This document shows positions 61,709 through 64,000 of a DNA stretch of 64,000 nucleotides, one piece after another. The DNA lies in NCBI GenBank assembly GCA_038562555.1, contig JBCFBK010000007.1, positions 1 to 64,000 of the forward strand, read 5' to 3'. Under the pieces are notes generated by a model. The model was not told where the DNA came from and made no database searches. It saw nothing but the letters and a program-made list of their open reading frames with translations. The stretch's first letter is position 1, and every line of letters begins with the position of its first letter. This stretch comes from JBCFBK01 sp038562555. Its GTDB lineage: Bacteria; Bacteroidota; Bacteroidia; Bacteroidales; Prolixibacteraceae. The translations under genes were made by a program, and so were the position numbers.

Positions 61709-64000
61709 ATCGTCACAGGGCCTAACAATCCTGAAGGCTGTAACGGACTGTCTGCCTTATACGGATTGACCGGACACCAGGTGGGCCGTTCAGCCTCCGG
61801 GATTTTCTGATCGCCGATCAACCGGTTCACCCAGGTATTCACCACCTCGACCTTCAACTCGTTTTCGCCCGTCCGGAGCGCATTAGTGATGTCCAGCTCA
61901 TAAGGAGGAGTCCACACCCCACCGGTTTCCAGCCCGTTCACAAACACCTTTGCCATGGCCGTCAATGCCCCTAGATCAATCTTTACCGTTTTGCCTGCGG
62001 GTAGCTGATCGAGCGTGAATTTGGAGGTGTACACCGCCGTTCCTGAATAATACCTGATCTGTTCGTCAGCCGACATGGTCCAGTCCTGAAGCGTTTCAAA
62101 AACCACAGGCTCCTTTGGTCCACGCATTGCAGGATCGAACTGAACGATCCAGGGGCTGGCCAGCTCAGCGATGACTGTTTGTTTGGGATAATTCGCCTCA
62201 ACACCGGTAACCTGCGACTTACCAGCCTCAGTGCGGAAAACAATAAAGGCACTTTCAAAAGCTTCCAGTTTCAAGGGGACCATCGTCGTTTGCTCCTTCT
62301 GTTCGTAGGCCGGAAGCTTCCGGACCGATCCGGTCGTCGCATTCCAAAGCTCAGGCTGCAGGCCTTTCACCCGGAATTCCGGGCTCGCCAGTTGCTGCTC
62401 TCCGGTTTGATTTGAAATGAAATAGATTTCTCCCCACGGAAGCGTCCGGTGTCCATAATGAATAGAATGGTCATCCGGCAGTTTGCAGTCAGGAACACAG
62501 CCAATCAGCGCGAAAGCTTCCTCCATGCTCATCCCGTTCAGGATCATCCCCTTCCCTATTTTCCGCGATTTTATATTTACGCCATCCACCTCTCCCCACA
62601 CTTCTGCAGCCATAGCGTGAACCTGCTCATCCGCTTCGGGCTGGTTTTGCAAACTGGGTGACCGTTTGGGCGCCGGCCCCATCACAACAGCGCCATCATT
62701 GATCAACTGTTTAATTTTAGTCAGTAATTCCGGACGCATGGTCTCCAGTTTGGGAAGAACCAGGATCCGGTATTGCGTTCCGTGCGGCAGGGTGATGAGC
62801 CCTTTTCTAACGGTCATGTATTTTTCAATCACTTCGGCATTCATATAGTCGAACTGATAGCCAACAGGCAGCGCCGGATCGGTGATCCCGGTCATTTTTG
62901 GGGCGTCTTCACCAATAAAATATGCCACGTCAGCCACATTAAGCCCCTGCTGAAGCATCAGGTTTGCCCGCTTCAGGTATTTGATGTAGACGTCGAGCTG
63001 CGAATACCAGGTGTTCTTCCGGTTAAACTCGTTCCCAAACCAGGCGTTCATTCCCGGATTTTTATCTTCATAAGGCTGCGAAATGTACACATGCAGCAGG
63101 GTGTTATTGATCCCCTCGGCAAAGAAACGGTCACCGCGCTGTTTGAACATGGCCGGGTAGCGGCTGAATGCCGGTCCGCCGCAAGTGTTCGACTCGGCCG
63201 AGATCTTTGTTTTCCCGTAGATGTGTCCGCAGGAAGTGGCTGCCCGGTTTTCAATATTCCCCAGCTCGCCTTCGCTCCAGAATTCGCCGCCAATCTCGTC
63301 CGACTGTCCGCCATACATCAGGAATTCACCCGGAAAACCCCAGTGGCCGTAGTTTTCCAGCCAGGTGTGCAGGCCATGTTTATGGCTGACCTCGCGAAGC
63401 CCGCCGACATAGTCGTACGCCACTTTGTCGGCCACCATCCGGCGCATGTCCCACAAGAAACGGTCGGACGCCATCTGGCTGCTCACGACAAAACCCTGGA
63501 ACACCGGAAGAAACGGAACAGCGTCGTAGCCATATTTTTCTTTAAAGGCAACAAGAAAATCGTCTGTAAAATTCTGTCCGCCGGTTTCGTAGCTATCCTG
63601 AACCACAACTTTGAAGGTTTTGCGGTCAGCTTCGGGGATGCGTTTCAGAATTTCACCGATATGCGCATTGAAGTGGCTCTCCGCATGCTTTTTGCTCATT
63701 TTATCAACCTCATAACCGGTTGCTTCAGGAGAAGCCGGACTATTGGTTGTGCCTGTCGGGACCATCCCGGTGCGCATGATCACCCATTCTCCTTCCGGAA
63801 CATCCCAGGTCAGCGTACCGTCGGCCGACAGGTTCGGCGTAATGTCGGTCACCTTCGAAGGATCAATCGTGGTTGACGGATCTTCGGGTTCAACCTGCAG
63901 TGGCCATTGATACTCCTGCCAGTAAGGAAGCGGAGAAGGGAACATTTTTGCCAGGGTCTTCTCCGCGTAACTTTCCACGCGGGGAGATGCCGAAAGCGCT
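61690..64000 (-). CDS. GH106-type alpha-L-rhamnosidase, N-terminus beyond the window
   Basis: At least 770 residues, open at the right edge (an in-frame Ala-Leu-Ser-Ala-Ser-Pro-Arg precedes the first GTG at 63978, so the coding region continues past 64000). Family blocks are present: KVVVQDSYETGGQNFTDDFLVAFKEKYGYDAVPF, WDMRRMVADKVAYDYVGGLREVSHKHGLHTWLENYGHWGFPGEF, GEFWSEGELGNIENRAATSCGHIYGKTKISAE, INNTLLHVYISQPYED and a C-terminal GH2-like sandwich (YSGTAVYTSKFTLDQL, TPPYELDITNALRTGENELKVEVVNTWVNRLIGD). Related in fold to the GH106 at 37012 but clearly divergent. Confidence 0.85.
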   Translation of the reverse strand, partial: ALSASPRVESYAEKTLAKMFPSPLPYWQEYQWPLQVEPEDPSTTIDPSKVTDITPNLSADGTLTWDVPEGEWVIMRTGMVPTGTTNSPASPEATGYEVDKMSKKHAESHFNAHIGEILKRIPEADRKTFKVVVQDSYETGGQNFTDDFLVAFKEKYGYDAVPFLPVFQGFVVSSQMASDRFLWDMRRMVADKVAYDYVGGLREVSHKHGLHTWLENYGHWGFPGEFLMYGGQSDEIGGEFWSEGELGNIENRAATSCGHIYGKTKISAESNTCGGPAFSRYPAMFKQRGDRFFAEGINNTLLHVYISQPYEDKNPGMNAWFGNEFNRKNTWYSQLDVYIKYLKRANLMLQQGLNVADVAYFIGEDAPKMTGITDPALPVGYQFDYMNAEVIEKYMTVRKGLITLPHGTQYRILVLPKLETMRPELLTKIKQLINDGAVVMGPAPKRSPSLQNQPEADEQVHAMAAEVWGEVDGVNIKSRKIGKGMILNGMSMEEAFALIGCVPDCKLPDDHSIHYGHRTLPWGEIYFISNQTGEQQLASPEFRVKGLQPELWNATTGSVRKLPAYEQKEQTTMVPLKLEAFESAFIVFRTEAGKSQVTGVEANYPKQTVIAELASPWIVQFDPAMRGPKEPVVFETLQDWTMSADEQIRYYSGTAVYTSKFTLDQLPAGKTVKIDLGALTAMAKVFVNGLETGGVWTPPYELDITNALRTGENELKVEVVNTWVNRLIGDQKIPEAERPTWCPVNPYKADSPLQPSGLLGPVTIRLSDY

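Noticed and set aside
62773..63876. Plus-strand open frame of 367 codons
   Set aside because: Antisense to the GH106 gene whose motifs are clear; composition follows from the opposite coding strand.

Overview
This window comes from a Bacteroidota genome, probably a polysaccharide-degrading member of the Bacteroidales/Marinilabiliales type; the order is inferred from gene content only. The evidence is SusC/SusD pairs, ECF sigma plus FecR cascades, S41 tricorn-like and M1 peptidases, many TAnnTTTG-type -7 promoter boxes, and genes without clear Shine-Dalgarno sites. Ten Ns at 50634-50643 show that it is a scaffold from a draft assembly. I found no rRNA, tRNA or CRISPR array.

Layout. (1) 1-3.6 kb: a sigma/FecR/SusC cascade on the minus strand, with SusC cut by the left edge. 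(2) 3.7-8.1 kb: an ISNCY-like transposase remnant, a secreted esterase, an AHSA1-type SRPBCC protein, a stand-alone Lrp ligand-binding domain and a GH88/GH105-like hydrolase. (3) 8.3-14.4 kb: a TetR-regulated efflux operon whose RND pump reads in frame into its TolC partner through an A7 run. (4) 14.5-16.9 kb: a membrane class III nucleotide cyclase tail to tail with an HD-PycTM protein, a Pycsar-like pair. (5) 17-31.6 kb: mostly envelope and housekeeping genes: a kinase-like/beta-barrel protein overlapping a periplasmic histidine phosphatase, a DUF1080 protein, a tricorn-like S41 protease, an M1 peptidase, a stress-type SDR with altered active-site motifs, a DUF72 protein and an MG2/TonB-plug protein. 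(6) 31.7-50 kb: a sugar-use region with an arabinose-isomerase-like enzyme, AraC regulator, TonB-dependent receptor, GH106, GH78, SusD, SusC, FecR and ECF sigma. (7) 50-55.5 kb: an EamA transporter, an AT-rich ArsR-SRPBCC operon with a clear operator array, a TMEM175-like channel, a TspO-like membrane protein and two paralogous small outer-membrane barrels. (8) 55.5-64 kb: a minus-strand glycoside hydrolase run (GH78-like, GH78-like, GH99/WbsX-like, GH106), open at the right edge.

How it works together. The two carbohydrate regions look directed at a rhamnose-rich polysaccharide: GH106 and GH78 are alpha-L-rhamnosidase families, GH88/105 enzymes remove unsaturated uronic acids, and SusCD imports oligosaccharides under sigma/FecR sensing. 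The substrate is inferred.

The most unusual observations are the cyclase/HD-PycTM pair, the A7-mediated RND-TolC fusion, families of short intergenic word repeats that supply stop codons for several unrelated genes, an SDR whose catalytic Lys is Asn, and a well-resolved ArsR operator/promoter.
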